Shown here in pieces: positions 7,314 through 16,273 of a stretch of 29,739 nucleotides of DNA; the stretch's first letter is position 1, and each line of letters opens with the position of its first letter. Under the pieces are notes generated by a model. It did not search any database and had not been told where the DNA came from. It worked only from the letters and a program-made list of their open reading frames with translations. Position numbers and translations under genes: made by a program. Where the stretch lies: positions 1 to 29,739 of the forward strand of contig CALARM010000256.1 in NCBI GenBank assembly GCA_937888925.1, read 5' to 3'. The DNA is from an uncultured Synergistia bacterium (GTDB taxonomy: Bacteria > Eremiobacterota > SpSt-956 > JAKJGF01).

Positions 7314-8666
7314 ATGAAATTAAAAGATTTTCATTGTTTTACTGAAGAGGAAGGAACTTATATTATAAATAGTCAGGATATGCTTTATGGTAAAATTACT
7401 GACTCTCTTCTCCATGAATTACAACAGGGGACTCTTTTCAGTAATGAAGCTCAAAAACTGATTGAAAATCTCTGTCTTGAAGAAAAAAAGGCCCTTCCTG
7501 CTCCTGTATTTCGTTTTTCTCCCCCTCAGACTATAGTGCTTATGCTGACCTATAGCTGTAATATGGCCTGCCGCTATTGCTGTCAGGGTGAGATTCCCGA
7601 TATTAAAGAAACAGAAATGCCTGAAGAAATAGCATTTAAAGCAGTTGACTGGATAATAGAACATTCAGGAGAACATAAAGTTCTTGATATAGGTTTTTTC
7701 GGAGGGGAACCTCTTATTAAAATTCCTTTAATGAAAAAAATCATTGCTTATTGTGATGAGAAAGAAAAGATTTGTGGTAAAAATTTTCATTTTGGAGGAA
7801 TGACTAATGGACTTTCTCTTACTGATGAAATGATTGATTTAATTGTTAAGAGAAAAATGGATTTTACTATTTCTTTTGATGGTCCTCCCCGTATTCAGAA
7901 TTACAACAGACCTCTGAAAAACGGAAGTCCTTCCTATGATGTTATTCTTCCTAGACTTAAAAAATTACTTGCTTTTATACCGGAAATCACTGTTCGGCCG
8001 ACTATTGATGCTAATAATAATATTGATGAAGTGTTCAATGGCATCAGTGAAGCGGGGTTTATAAAATGCCGTATAGAAAAAGTCTCCAGTTCTTTAATAA
8101 CAGAGAAGGAAAAACATGAAGAAGCTATTGTTTCTGAGGCTTTTGTAAATCATTTTAAAAAACAGGCGCAATTTTTAATAAGTTCTGTCAAAAATCGTGA
8201 TGGTTCTTCTATGAAAAAAATAAGACTTGACGATATTTTTTGTGAAGAACTCAGAAAAGTATACAGAGCATCTACTGCTCCCTTATTCACACCCAGAATA
8301 TATTTTTCCTGTTCCGTAGGAAGAGGTATGGTAACTGCTGCTATAAACGGAGACCTTTATCCATGCCCCAGGTTTCTTGCTCTGCCTGAATATAAAATCG
8401 GCTCTGTTTTTGATGGTACACTGAAGAATGATATATTTAAGAAAAGCCTTCTGATTGAAAGTGAAGACTGTAAAGAATGCTGGGCAAGATATTACTGCGG
8501 AGGGGCCTGTGTGGTGGAACATGCAGGTGCTACAGGACATATTTTTAAAACAAACCCTGCTACGTGCCGTCTGAGAAAAGCAAAAATAGAACAGGCTGTA
8601 AGAGTTATGGCCAATATGGATAGAAATGATTGCACTTATATGAAGGAACAAGCGATTTTATCTTGA
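7314..8666 (+). CDS. Radical SAM/SPASM peptide maturase 2
   Basis: A 450-residue paralog of maturase 1 with the SAM cluster motif CNMACRYC (C82, C86, C89), an extra Cys directly after it, FFGGEPL, and a SPASM region CSVGRGMVTAAINGDLYPC ... CKECWARYYCGGAC ... C. It reads CPRF where the other two maturases read CHRF. The preferred ATG at 7314 lies 7 bases after the maturase 1 stop and has no clear ribosome site, so translation probably depends on coupling. A TTG at 7293 overlapping maturase 1 is the alternative. Two adjacent maturases behind one precursor suggest either sequential modification of one core or service to precursors elsewhere in the locus. Confidence 0.87.
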   Translation: MKLKDFHCFTEEEGTYIINSQDMLYGKITDSLLHELQQGTLFSNEAQKLIENLCLEEKKALPAPVFRFSPPQTIVLMLTYSCNMACRYCCQGEIPDIKETEMPEEIAFKAVDWIIEHSGEHKVLDIGFFGGEPLIKIPLMKKIIAYCDEKEKICGKNFHFGGMTNGLSLTDEMIDLIVKRKMDFTISFDGPPRIQNYNRPLKNGSPSYDVILPRLKKLLAFIPEITVRPTIDANNNIDEVFNGISEAGFIKCRIEKVSSSLITEKEKHEEAIVSEAFVNHFKKQAQFLISSVKNRDGSSMKKIRLDDIFCEELRKVYRASTAPLFTPRIYFSCSVGRGMVTAAINGDLYPCPRFLALPEYKIGSVFDGTLKNDIFKKSLLIESEDCKECWARYYCGGACVVEHAGATGHIFKTNPATCRLRKAKIEQAVRVMANMDRNDCTYMKEQAILS

Positions 8667-8679
8667 GGAAGTTATCTAA

Positions 8680-8709
8680 ATAATTTAAAAGTATAGGAAT
8701 TTTTATTTT
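8680..8709. repeat. Short dispersed repeat, copy 1
   Basis: Nearly identical to 16950-16978 (TAATTTAAARGTATAGGAAT then TTTYATTT). It lies between maturase 2 and the 55-bp repeat. Confidence 0.6.
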
Positions 8710-8715
8710 TAATGG

Positions 8716-8771
8716 CGTAAAATAAAGCTTTAGATGAAAATTATGTAGAGTCAGTTTAGCTAAATAATTTA
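8716..8771. repeat. 55-bp dispersed repeat, copy 2, at the head of the exporter operon
   Basis: The partner of 5201-5255. It ends one base before the start codon of the first HlyD-like gene, so it forms that gene's 5' region. No ordinary ribosome site is visible in it. Confidence 0.75.
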
Positions 8772-8772
8772 T

Positions 8773-9576
8773 ATGGAAGATGATTTGATTAAACCGGAAG
8801 AATTGAATAAACTGTTAAAATTTAGTTTGACCTTTTCCTGGGTTATTCTAAGTGTTACTCTTATCTTTATAATTGCTTTAATTATATGGAGTTCTACAGC
8901 TTCTATCCCTATTTATATAGAAGGCAATGCAGTATTGATGAATAGAAGTCTTGTGAGGGCAATACTGAGTAATACTAATGGTTTGGTTACTACTGTTAAT
9001 GTTAAAAAAGGGGAAAAAGTCAGTGCCGGAAAAGTTATGTCAACAATAAAGGAGGATAAAAATGGCTGTACCCTCGATGTAACTGCCAGTGATGATTTTA
9101 CTGTAATGGAACAGTGGATTTATCCTTCTTTTTATATAAGAGAATCAGAACCTCTATTTACTGTTGAAAAGGAAAACTATTATAAAGAACCTTTTTTAAT
9201 AGCTTTTGTTTCAATTGATGAAGCAGGTATGGTTGAACCCGGTATGGAAGTTTCCCTTTCTTTTTTAACGTGCCATAACCGGGGTCTTATAAAAGGAAGA
9301 GTAACCAAAATATCTCCCCATCCTGTAAGTTCTGAACTTATGTTCTATGAACTTGGAAATAGAGAGATTGCAGAGTATATAAAAAGTCGCTATAGTGATA
9401 CTGACACTCCTCTCGTAGATTTAATTATAACTATCTTAACAAATAGCGACGGAACATATGAAGGGATGGGGAAAATTCCTGATGAAAAGATAGAAACAGG
9501 GACACTCTGTCAGTATTTTATCATAGCTGACAGGCAGACTTTTCTGGAGAAATTTTTTCCCTGGCTTGCCAGGTGA
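8773..9576 (+). CDS. HlyD-like secretion protein of the NHLP exporter (1)
   Basis: A 267-residue membrane-fusion protein with the NPEEL-like start (KPEELNKLLKFSLTFSW), one membrane segment (about residues 23-43), two lipoyl-like half motifs (NGLVTTVNVKKGEKVSAG and the DDFTVMEQWIYPSFYIRES stretch), then a beta-rich C-terminal half. In the NHLP HlyD family the halves are usually separated by a long coiled-coil hairpin. Here they are about 20 residues apart, so this is a minimal form that may not reach an outer-membrane channel. The ATG has no visible Shine-Dalgarno. It is the first of four genes, each separated by 18 bases. Confidence 0.82.
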   Translation: MEDDLIKPEELNKLLKFSLTFSWVILSVTLIFIIALIIWSSTASIPIYIEGNAVLMNRSLVRAILSNTNGLVTTVNVKKGEKVSAGKVMSTIKEDKNGCTLDVTASDDFTVMEQWIYPSFYIRESEPLFTVEKENYYKEPFLIAFVSIDEAGMVEPGMEVSLSFLTCHNRGLIKGRVTKISPHPVSSELMFYELGNREIAEYIKSRYSDTDTPLVDLIITILTNSDGTYEGMGKIPDEKIETGTLCQYFIIADRQTFLEKFFPWLAR

Positions 9577-9594
9577 ATTTGTGAAAAGTGAAAT

Positions 9595-11787
9595 ATGAAA
9601 TATATAGAAAAAATAAAAAAAACATTTAAAAAATTAAATCCCTGGAACTATTGTGTTCCTACAATTATCCAGATGGAAGCTACTGAATGTGGTGCTGCAT
9701 GCCTTGCAATGATCTGTGCTTATTATAAAAAATATGTTCCCCTTGAGGAGATGCGCGTTGCCTGTGGAGTATCCCGCGATGGAAGTCGTCTGCAAAATAT
9801 TATTAAAGCAGCCGACAGATACGGATTTTTTTCCATTATGAAATCTGTTCAGGAACTGGATAGGCTTAAAGATATACCTCTTCCTGCAATTCTACACTGG
9901 AATATGTCTCATTTTGTTGTTCTTGAAAAGATAAAGGGAAATAAATATTATCTCAATGATCCTGCCTATGGCCATCGTGTTGTAACCAGAGAAGAAATGG
10001 ATCTTTATTTTACCGGTGTAGTTCTCATACTCACTCCTGACTTCGGTTTTGAGCCTGGTGGACAGAAACCCAGTATTATTCCTTCTTTAAGACGTTTTGT
10101 TCAGGAAAAATCTTCTCCCTGGATTTTTCTTTTACTCTGTGGTATTCTTCTGGTTATTACAGGACTTATTATGCCATCGTTTACCAGTTTTTTTGTAGAT
10201 AATATTATTGTTGCAAAAGGTGATAATCTCCTTTATCTTGTTATCTTCGGTATGTTAATTGTTTCTGCCATTCAGACAGTCCTTACATGGATAAGAGATA
10301 CCTGTCTTATGTACTGGAATATACAATTGACCCTTTCCAATGCCAATTCTTTTTTCTGGCATATTATAAGACTTCCCATGACATTTTTTGAACATCGCTA
10401 TGCAGGTGAAGTAGGAAGCCGTGTTCTTTTAAACCAGGAAGTTTCTAACATTATCTGTAATAAACTGGCAAATGCTCTTTTAAATATATTTATGTTGATT
10501 TTTTATATCCTGATTATGATACAATACAGCCAGCTTCTTACATTGATACTGGTCTGTATGGCCTTTATTAATTTTATTTATCTCGGATATGTTGCCCGTT
10601 ATCGTTCAGATCTACAGCAGAGACTTCTTGCTGAAAGAGGAGCACTTCAGACATGCAGTATGATTGGCATTAACTCTATTGAAACTATAAAGGCTGCCGG
10701 TAGTGAATCTGAATTCTGGGAAAAATGGATGGGATATCAGGCAAAAGTTATGAATTCAGAAAAAAAATTTGATTTCTCTACTCAATTTCTTAATGCCTGC
10801 CCAACACTCGTTACTTCTCTCGCTACTCTTGCAGTTCTTATTTTCGGAAGTATGGAAGTAATGGAAGGAAAAATGACAGTAGGTTCTTTAATGGCTTTTC
10901 AGGCTATTACAATTTCTTTCCTGTCACCTATAAATACACTTGTGTCCCTTGGAGGAACTCTACAGGAAACAGGTGGAACTCTTCTTCGTCTGGAAGATAC
11001 TCTTAAATATCAACTGGATCCTTTGCTTGAAGGGAAAAAAGATATTGATCTTAATAAAACAGAACAACTGAAAGGGGAAATTGAATTTAAAAATATAGGC
11101 TTCAGTTATGGCCCTCTTGAACCTCTCTTTATAAAAGATTTATCTTTAAAAATTCAGCCAGGTATGCATGTGGCTATTGTCGGCGCAAGTGGTAGCGGGA
11201 AATCTACTATGGCCCGTCTTCTTACAGGCCTTTATCAGCCTGTAAAGGGAGAGATTCTCTTTGACGGAAGTCCGCCGGAGAGTTTTTCCAGAAATACTTT
11301 CTGTTCCTCTATCAGCATAGTTTCCCAGAATGTAACCCTTTTTTCCGGAACTGTAGCAGAAAATATCTCTATGTTTGACAATACTATTTCCCGCAGTGAT
11401 ATTGTAATGTCTGCCCTGGATGCCTGTATACATGAAGATATCTGTCGTTTACCGGGAGGTTATAATGCTCCTGTAGAAGAAGGAGGACGCAACTTCAGCG
11501 GAGGTCAGAGACAGAGAATTGAAATAGCAAAAGCCCTTGCAGTTAATCCTTCTATAATCATACTTGATGAGGCTACCAGTGCTCTTGATACATTAATAGA
11601 AGAACAGGTAATAGATAATATAAAAGCCAGGAAATGCACAGTAATTCTTATAGCACACAGATTGAGTACCATCAGAGACTGTGATAAAATAATTGTTCTC
11701 GAAAAAGGAAAAATAGTAGAAGAAGGGACACACAGTGAGCTAATGGCTTTAGAAGGTATTTATAAGAAATTAATTGAATCTGAATGA
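9595..11787 (+). CDS. NHLP-type ABC transporter with C39 leader peptidase
   Basis: A 730-residue peptidase-exporter that cuts precursors after Gly-Gly and pumps the core out using ATP. The N-terminal C39 domain (about 1-140) has Q26, C32 (in EATECGAACLAM), H106 (HWNMSHFVVLE) and D122 (LNDPAYG), so it looks catalytically complete. A six-helix membrane domain spans about 165-460. The nucleotide-binding domain has Walker A GASGSGKST (about 530), signature FSGGQRQR (634), Walker B IIILDEATSALD and the AHRLSTI switch. It matches the peptidase/ATP-binding member of the NHLP bacteriocin transporter pair. The eight Gly-Gly (or Ala-Gly) precursors in the window are its likely substrates. The start site is preceded by only a weak GTGAAAAGTGA. 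Confidence 0.93.
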   Translation: MKYIEKIKKTFKKLNPWNYCVPTIIQMEATECGAACLAMICAYYKKYVPLEEMRVACGVSRDGSRLQNIIKAADRYGFFSIMKSVQELDRLKDIPLPAILHWNMSHFVVLEKIKGNKYYLNDPAYGHRVVTREEMDLYFTGVVLILTPDFGFEPGGQKPSIIPSLRRFVQEKSSPWIFLLLCGILLVITGLIMPSFTSFFVDNIIVAKGDNLLYLVIFGMLIVSAIQTVLTWIRDTCLMYWNIQLTLSNANSFFWHIIRLPMTFFEHRYAGEVGSRVLLNQEVSNIICNKLANALLNIFMLIFYILIMIQYSQLLTLILVCMAFINFIYLGYVARYRSDLQQRLLAERGALQTCSMIGINSIETIKAAGSESEFWEKWMGYQAKVMNSEKKFDFSTQFLNACPTLVTSLATLAVLIFGSMEVMEGKMTVGSLMAFQAITISFLSPINTLVSLGGTLQETGGTLLRLEDTLKYQLDPLLEGKKDIDLNKTEQLKGEIEFKNIGFSYGPLEPLFIKDLSLKIQPGMHVAIVGASGSGKSTMARLLTGLYQPVKGEILFDGSPPESFSRNTFCSSISIVSQNVTLFSGTVAENISMFDNTISRSDIVMSALDACIHEDICRLPGGYNAPVEEGGRNFSGGQRQRIEIAKALAVNPSIIILDEATSALDTLIEEQVIDNIKARKCTVILIAHRLSTIRDCDKIIVLEKGKIVEEGTHSELMALEGIYKKLIESE

Positions 11788-11805
11788 AGGAACCAGGAGT
11801 AGAAT

Positions 11806-14007
11806 ATGTCGGATTTATCTGAGAAAAGAAAAGAAGCACAAAAGGAAGTACTGAGAAAAATACACTGGTATTTTAAAAATATTTATAAGCCGGAGGAAGA
11901 AGAACTTCCTCCTTCTTCTACAGATGACCCTTTATATGAAGCTGCTCTTATTCTGTGTCTTCATTCCGGTATCAGTCCTGACAGGGTAAAATTATCAGAA
12001 AATTTCCGAAAGCTCCGCGAGAAAAATGCTTCACCGGAAGAAATACTCAGAAGAATTGCCTTCGATTCAGGCTTTAATATACGCAAGGTAGAATTAACGC
12101 CCGGCTGGGAAAAAGAAAACTGCGGCTCAATGATTTCTTTTGACGGAAAGGGCATGCCCGTTTTATTTATCCATAAAAGACAGGGTTATAGTTTTTTAAA
12201 TCACCGGAGGGAAGAATATACTTTCCCTGTTACCAGTACCGGCCAGAAGGGCTATCCTCGTTATGCCTGGACATTTTTCAATACCCTTCCCGATGAAAAG
12301 ACTTCTTTGTTTAGTATTATCAGATACTTACTTAATTACGGAGTTATAAAAACCTTTATTATTGTTGTAGTTTTTGGTTTAATTTCAGGATTGCTGAATA
12401 TACTTTTCCCTATGTTGAGCGGCTATCTTTATCTGTACATAGTGCCTCAGGATGATTATAATCAGCTCTTTCTTATAGGATTATTATTGCTTACCACTAT
12501 GATTACATCTTCTCTTTTTTCTATTTCTCAGGGACTTATAGTGTCAAATTTTGAAAGTATTCTCAATACATTTCTTCAGAGTGCTATATGGAGCAAATTA
12601 CTCAGATTTGACATTAATTTCTTTTATAAACATAGTACAGGAGACCTTTCTGTGAGGGTAAATTGCATTAATTCTATAAGGCGCATTATGGCCGGAACAT
12701 TACTAACCACCGTTTTTACTTTTATTTTCAGTTTTTTAAATTTTATTCTCCTTTTTTACTATATGGCAACTCTTGCTGTTGTTGTTGCTATAGCAGCGTT
12801 CTTACATCTTCTCTTTTTATTTTTAATCGGTTACAAAGAGTTTAAATATAAAAAGGCTTTAAATGATATTTCCGGGAGACTTTCTACTTTAATTTTTCAG
12901 ATTTTTAACAATATTTCCGACATCAGATTAAGAAATGCAGAGATTCGTTTTTATGGAAGACTGGTAGAAATATTTACTCAGAGTTGCCGAACCGATTTTG
13001 CTATCACCTACTTAAACCGTCTGACAAATGCCTTTAATACCGGTTTCCCTCCTTTTCTTACTGCTATTGTCTTTTTTGGTTTTATAAATTTTGCCGGAAA
13101 TGGCCGGTCAGTTTCACTGCCAGATTTTATTGCTTTTAATGCTGCTTTTATGAGCTTTTATGCTTCAATTAGAGCTTTTTCAGATATTTACAACAGTATT
13201 CTTGATATTGTCCCTCTTTATACAAGAGCTTTGCCAATTCTTGAGGAAATACCTGAAAGCAGCAGTGGCAAGAATGAATCCTATGAACTCAGGGGCCTTG
13301 TAGAGTTTCAGAATGTTTCTTTCAGTTATATTCAGGGGTTACCTGTCCTTAAGGATGTATCTATCAGGGCTGATGAAGGGGAATTTATTGCCATAGTCGG
13401 GAAAAGTGGTCAGGGAAAATCTACCATTTTAAAATTACTTCTTGGTTTTTTAAAACCGGAATATGGTTATATAAGTTATGACGGCCATAATATTGAAGAT
13501 ATGAACCCTCAGTCTTTAAGAAAACAGATGGGAGTGGTTTTACAGAATGGCCAGGTTACTATGGGAACTATTTTCTATACCATTACAGGGGCATCCAATA
13601 TGTCTGTAGATGATGTGTGGGCAGCTGCCAGAATGACTCACCTGGAAGAAGATATTAAACAGATGCCTATGGGTCTTTTTACCATGGTGGGAGATAATGG
13701 TAATCTTCTTTCAGGGGGACAGAAACAGAGACTTCTTCTGGCAAGAGCTATTGCCCACAATCCTAAAATTTTATTACTGGATGAGGCTACCAGTGCTCTT
13801 GACAACCCCACACAGGAAGTAGTTATGAAAAATCTGGAAAATATGAAGATTACCAGAATAGTTATTGCCCATAGACTCAGCACCATTATGAATGCCGACA
13901 GGATTTATGTCCTTGACGGAGGAACTATAGTGGAAAGTGGTAATTATAAAGAATTGATGGATAAAGGAGGCCTTTTTGCTTCCTTTGCTTCACGTCAGAT
14001 ATCATAA
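11806..14007 (+). CDS. NHLP-type ABC transporter, permease/ATP-binding, no peptidase
   Basis: A 733-residue partner of the C39 transporter. An N-terminal cytoplasmic region of about 150 residues takes the place of the peptidase; it lacks a C39 Cys/His pair. The membrane domain is about 175-470, followed by an ATPase domain with Walker A GKSGQGKST (532), signature LSGGQKQR, Walker B ILLLDEATSALD and AHRLSTI. It has the layout of the second NHLP ABC protein, with which the first may form a heterodimer. AGGAG lies 8 bases before the ATG. Both ATP sites appear intact. Confidence 0.9.
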   Translation: MSDLSEKRKEAQKEVLRKIHWYFKNIYKPEEEELPPSSTDDPLYEAALILCLHSGISPDRVKLSENFRKLREKNASPEEILRRIAFDSGFNIRKVELTPGWEKENCGSMISFDGKGMPVLFIHKRQGYSFLNHRREEYTFPVTSTGQKGYPRYAWTFFNTLPDEKTSLFSIIRYLLNYGVIKTFIIVVVFGLISGLLNILFPMLSGYLYLYIVPQDDYNQLFLIGLLLLTTMITSSLFSISQGLIVSNFESILNTFLQSAIWSKLLRFDINFFYKHSTGDLSVRVNCINSIRRIMAGTLLTTVFTFIFSFLNFILLFYYMATLAVVVAIAAFLHLLFLFLIGYKEFKYKKALNDISGRLSTLIFQIFNNISDIRLRNAEIRFYGRLVEIFTQSCRTDFAITYLNRLTNAFNTGFPPFLTAIVFFGFINFAGNGRSVSLPDFIAFNAAFMSFYASIRAFSDIYNSILDIVPLYTRALPILEEIPESSSGKNESYELRGLVEFQNVSFSYIQGLPVLKDVSIRADEGEFIAIVGKSGQGKSTILKLLLGFLKPEYGYISYDGHNIEDMNPQSLRKQMGVVLQNGQVTMGTIFYTITGASNMSVDDVWAAARMTHLEEDIKQMPMGLFTMVGDNGNLLSGGQKQRLLLARAIAHNPKILLLDEATSALDNPTQEVVMKNLENMKITRIVIAHRLSTIMNADRIYVLDGGTIVESGNYKELMDKGGLFASFASRQIS

Positions 14008-14025
14008 AAAAACCGGAGATTAAAT

Positions 14026-14871
14026 ATGGAAAAACAGGATATTTTTCGTAAATCTGCTATGGAAAGTATGGTTAATCCGGAAGAGTTAAATAAACTGATT
14101 GATTTCGGTATTTCAGGCTCCTGGGTTATAATAATCAGTATTACAGGACTGATAATTTCTTTTCTTATCTGGACGGCTTTTTCTTCTGTCCCTCTTTATG
14201 TGGATGGTTATGGCATAATATTAAACAAGAGCAAAATAAGACCTGTCCTTTCCGGTGTAAAAGGAGTTATAAAAGAGATTGAAGTAAATAGAGGAGATAG
14301 TATTACAGATGGTAAAACTCTGGTGAAAATAGAAGTGTCAGAAAATACAGATTACGCCGATAAACTTGTTGAGGTAACTGCTCCCTGTGATGGAATAATA
14401 GTTCAACAGTGGATTTATCCTTCTCTTTATGTATCAGAATCTCACCTTCTCTTTGCTATTGAAGAAACAAATGTTTTTACTCATCCTAAAGTTATTGCTT
14501 ATATTCCATCTGATTTTTCTGCCACAGTTAAACCTGATATGGATGTCCATATTAATGTACATAATTTAAATAAAAATGTTTATGGATTTATAAGAGGTAA
14601 AGTAGATAAAGTGTTCGACTTTCAGACAACAAGAGAATTTATGTTCTGGCAAACGGGAAATTTTCAAACAGTAGATTATGTTATCAAAAAGAGCGGTAAT
14701 AAAAAACTTCTTATTCCTGTTTTGATAACACTTATGGAAAACAGAGATGGTACTTATAAATGGTCTCAAAAAAAGCCTCCTTTTTCTTTACAAACAGGCT
14801 CTCTGTGTAGTTGTTCTATAATTGTTGGTAAGAAAACCCCACTGGAAACATTGATTAATTACTTATATTAA
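14026..14871 (+). CDS. HlyD-like secretion protein of the NHLP exporter (2)
   Basis: A 281-residue paralog of the 8773-9576 protein: NPEELNKLIDFGISGSW start, one membrane segment (about 32-52), lipoyl-like motifs VLSGVKGVIKEIEVNRGDSI and CDGIIVQQWIYPSLYVSES, and a similar C-terminal half (FMFWQTGN versus LMFYELGN). It too lacks the coiled-coil hairpin. CCGGAG precedes the ATG. The pair bracket the two ABC genes, consistent with a heteromeric membrane-fusion ring. The last gene of the operon; a heptamer element follows. Confidence 0.82.
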   Translation: MEKQDIFRKSAMESMVNPEELNKLIDFGISGSWVIIISITGLIISFLIWTAFSSVPLYVDGYGIILNKSKIRPVLSGVKGVIKEIEVNRGDSITDGKTLVKIEVSENTDYADKLVEVTAPCDGIIVQQWIYPSLYVSESHLLFAIEETNVFTHPKVIAYIPSDFSATVKPDMDVHINVHNLNKNVYGFIRGKVDKVFDFQTTREFMFWQTGNFQTVDYVIKKSGNKKLLIPVLITLMENRDGTYKWSQKKPPFSLQTGSLCSCSIIVGKKTPLETLINYLY

Positions 14872-14917
14872 AAAAGTTTTCATTGAAAATGTTTCAATAC
14901 TATAGTAATATTATTAT

Positions 14918-15014
14918 TGAGGTGAGCATAAATAATACATATATGCTCTCGTGACGCGTAACGCGTAACGCGTGACGGGAGGGAAACGATTATTAAATGC
15001 TTATGCTCAGGTCA
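14918..15014. repeat. ACGCGT heptamer element 2 with inverted arms
   Basis: The heptamer core at 14950-14979 (GTGACGC and GTAACGC units) is flanked by arms TGAGGTGAGCATAA (14918-14931) and TTATGCTCAGGTCA (15001-15014), 12 of 14 complementary. Core and arms both recur, inverted, at 24349-24447, so the two form one family of about 100 bp. It lies between the exporter operon and the methyltransferase gene. Confidence 0.8.
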
Positions 15015-15139
15015 GTAAAAGGATTATAATAATGGCCCTGAAAATTACTATGTATATTTTATAAAATTATTTTCAGCAGTTTTTCTGAAAAAAAATCTTT
15101 TTAACCTCTGTTGGAAATCTTAAAATGTAATGAATTATT

Positions 15140-15838
15140 ATGAAACCGGAAATCTATAAAGAATATTCAAAAGTATATGATTTTTTTAGTTCAGACTTAT
15201 ATGGTAATTTAACTAATAGTAGTTTTATGAAAGGTCTTATTAGAGATATACCTGAAAAAGCCTGTGTAACAGATGTGGGAGGGGGAACAGGTGTTTTTGC
15301 CTTATGGTTACTTCAGCACCGCCCTGACATAAAACTTACCTTTATTGAACCATCGCCTTCTATGTTTGAAATTGCAGTAAAAAGACTGCCTTTGTTCTGT
15401 AATTTACACAATAAGTCTTTAGAGGAAGTGCTTCCTTATCTGGAAAATCAGGATATATTTATCTTTATGAGAGTTCTTTATGCCCTTTATAGTAATGTTG
15501 AAGAATACAAAAATCTCTTTATGAGATTGTACGAAAAATTGAATTCTCCCGGTTATATATTTATTTATGATGTTCCTGAATATTATAATATAAAGGAAAT
15601 GAAAAAATATGTAAAGTCAACAATGAATAAAGAAAACACAGATGAATTTAGCGAAAAATGGCCTGTAATGAAAGGTATTTATGAGGAATTTAATAAAGGT
15701 GTGAGTGAGAAGATATATAAAATCCTTGAGCCAGGTGAATTGAATAAACTCTTCATATCAAGCGGTTTTGTAAAGATTTATAATCAAAAAAAATATATAT
15801 TTACAAAAAAATTGCCCCTTTTTGATGTATTTTTATAA
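15140..15838 (+). CDS. Class I SAM-dependent methyltransferase
   Basis: A 232-residue Rossmann-fold methyltransferase. Motif I is VTDVGGGTG (residues 43-51), an acidic LTFIEPS strand end follows about 20 residues later, and motif-III-like PGYIFIYDVPEYY lies near 138-150. The YKEYSKVYDFF start resembles small-molecule methyltransferases. Position between the exporter operon and two precursors suggests it methylates the peptide product or a building block, but an unrelated role is possible. There is no clear ribosome site before the ATG at 15140. Precursor B begins 18 bases after its stop. Confidence 0.8.
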   Translation: MKPEIYKEYSKVYDFFSSDLYGNLTNSSFMKGLIRDIPEKACVTDVGGGTGVFALWLLQHRPDIKLTFIEPSPSMFEIAVKRLPLFCNLHNKSLEEVLPYLENQDIFIFMRVLYALYSNVEEYKNLFMRLYEKLNSPGYIFIYDVPEYYNIKEMKKYVKSTMNKENTDEFSEKWPVMKGIYEEFNKGVSEKIYKILEPGELNKLFISSGFVKIYNQKKYIFTKKLPLFDVFL

Positions 15839-15840
15839 AT

Positions 15841-15849
15841 AAGGAGGTG
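15841..15849 (+). promoter_or_regulatory. Precursor-type ribosome binding site
   Basis: AAGGAGGTG followed by AATTAT and the ATG. The same block precedes precursors B, D and F almost unchanged, and a close variant precedes C. It shows that the real starts are the ATGs of MSLES, not the GTG or ATG codons that overlap the ribosome site. Confidence 0.85.
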
Positions 15850-15855
15850 AATTAT

Positions 15856-16089
15856 ATGTCTCTTGAGAGTGCAAAAAAATTTGTTGAGAAGATGCAGAAT
15901 GATGATGCTTTTGCAAAATCCTTTTTTTCCATGGCAGACCCTGAAGGCAGGAAAGCCTTTATTAAAGACAATGGTTTTGAATTTACAAAGGAAGAGCTTG
16001 ATGAAGCAAGAGAAGGGATTGATGTATCAGGGGGAAAATGCTGTGGACATACCTGTGAAGCAGAGTATTGCGATGCCCTTTTGAATTAA
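15856..16089 (+). CDS. Nif11-type RiPP precursor B
   Basis: A 77-residue precursor with a 60-residue Nif11 leader ending GIDVSGG and a 17-residue core KCCGHTCEAEYCDALLN, the shortest here. Start fixed by AAGGAGGTG 8 bases upstream. Unlike most of its siblings the leader has FFSMADP where others have FFACSDP, so it lacks the leader cysteine. The last codons are read from DNA that in another frame encodes the FELTKEE of a headless precursor, so the present C-terminus looks like the product of a deletion that fused two neighbouring precursor genes. Confidence 0.88.
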   Translation: MSLESAKKFVEKMQNDDAFAKSFFSMADPEGRKAFIKDNGFEFTKEELDEAREGIDVSGGKCCGHTCEAEYCDALLN

Positions 16090-16199
16090 CAAAGGAAGAA
16101 ATAGATGAAACAAGAGCGGGCTTTGATGTATCAGGGGGAAAGTGCTGTGGAGTTACCTGTGAAGCAGAATGCGATCGTCCTCCTCGCCACCCGGCTTAA
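16080..16199 (+). pseudogene. Headless Nif11 precursor (leader end plus core)
   Basis: An open frame without a start reads FELTKEEIDE, then the expected leader end FDVSGG, then a core KCCGVTCEAECDRPPRHPA and TAA. The first 41 leader residues are missing. It overlaps the end of precursor B by 10 bases in another frame. No ribosome site gives this frame, so it is probably silent unless a frameshift joins it to precursor B. Confidence 0.8.
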
Positions 16200-16273
16200 T
16201 TGTCAGGTTTAAATTATCAGCATGGGAAAAGGTTAAAATAATTTTATTACAATAAGGAAAGGAGATGATTTAT

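Noticed and set aside
15847..15855. GTG or ATG starts nine bases upstream of MSLES in precursors B, C and D
   Set aside because: These codons lie within the ribosome binding site itself. The ATG of MSLES has optimal spacing, and the leader length then becomes exactly 60 in all copies.
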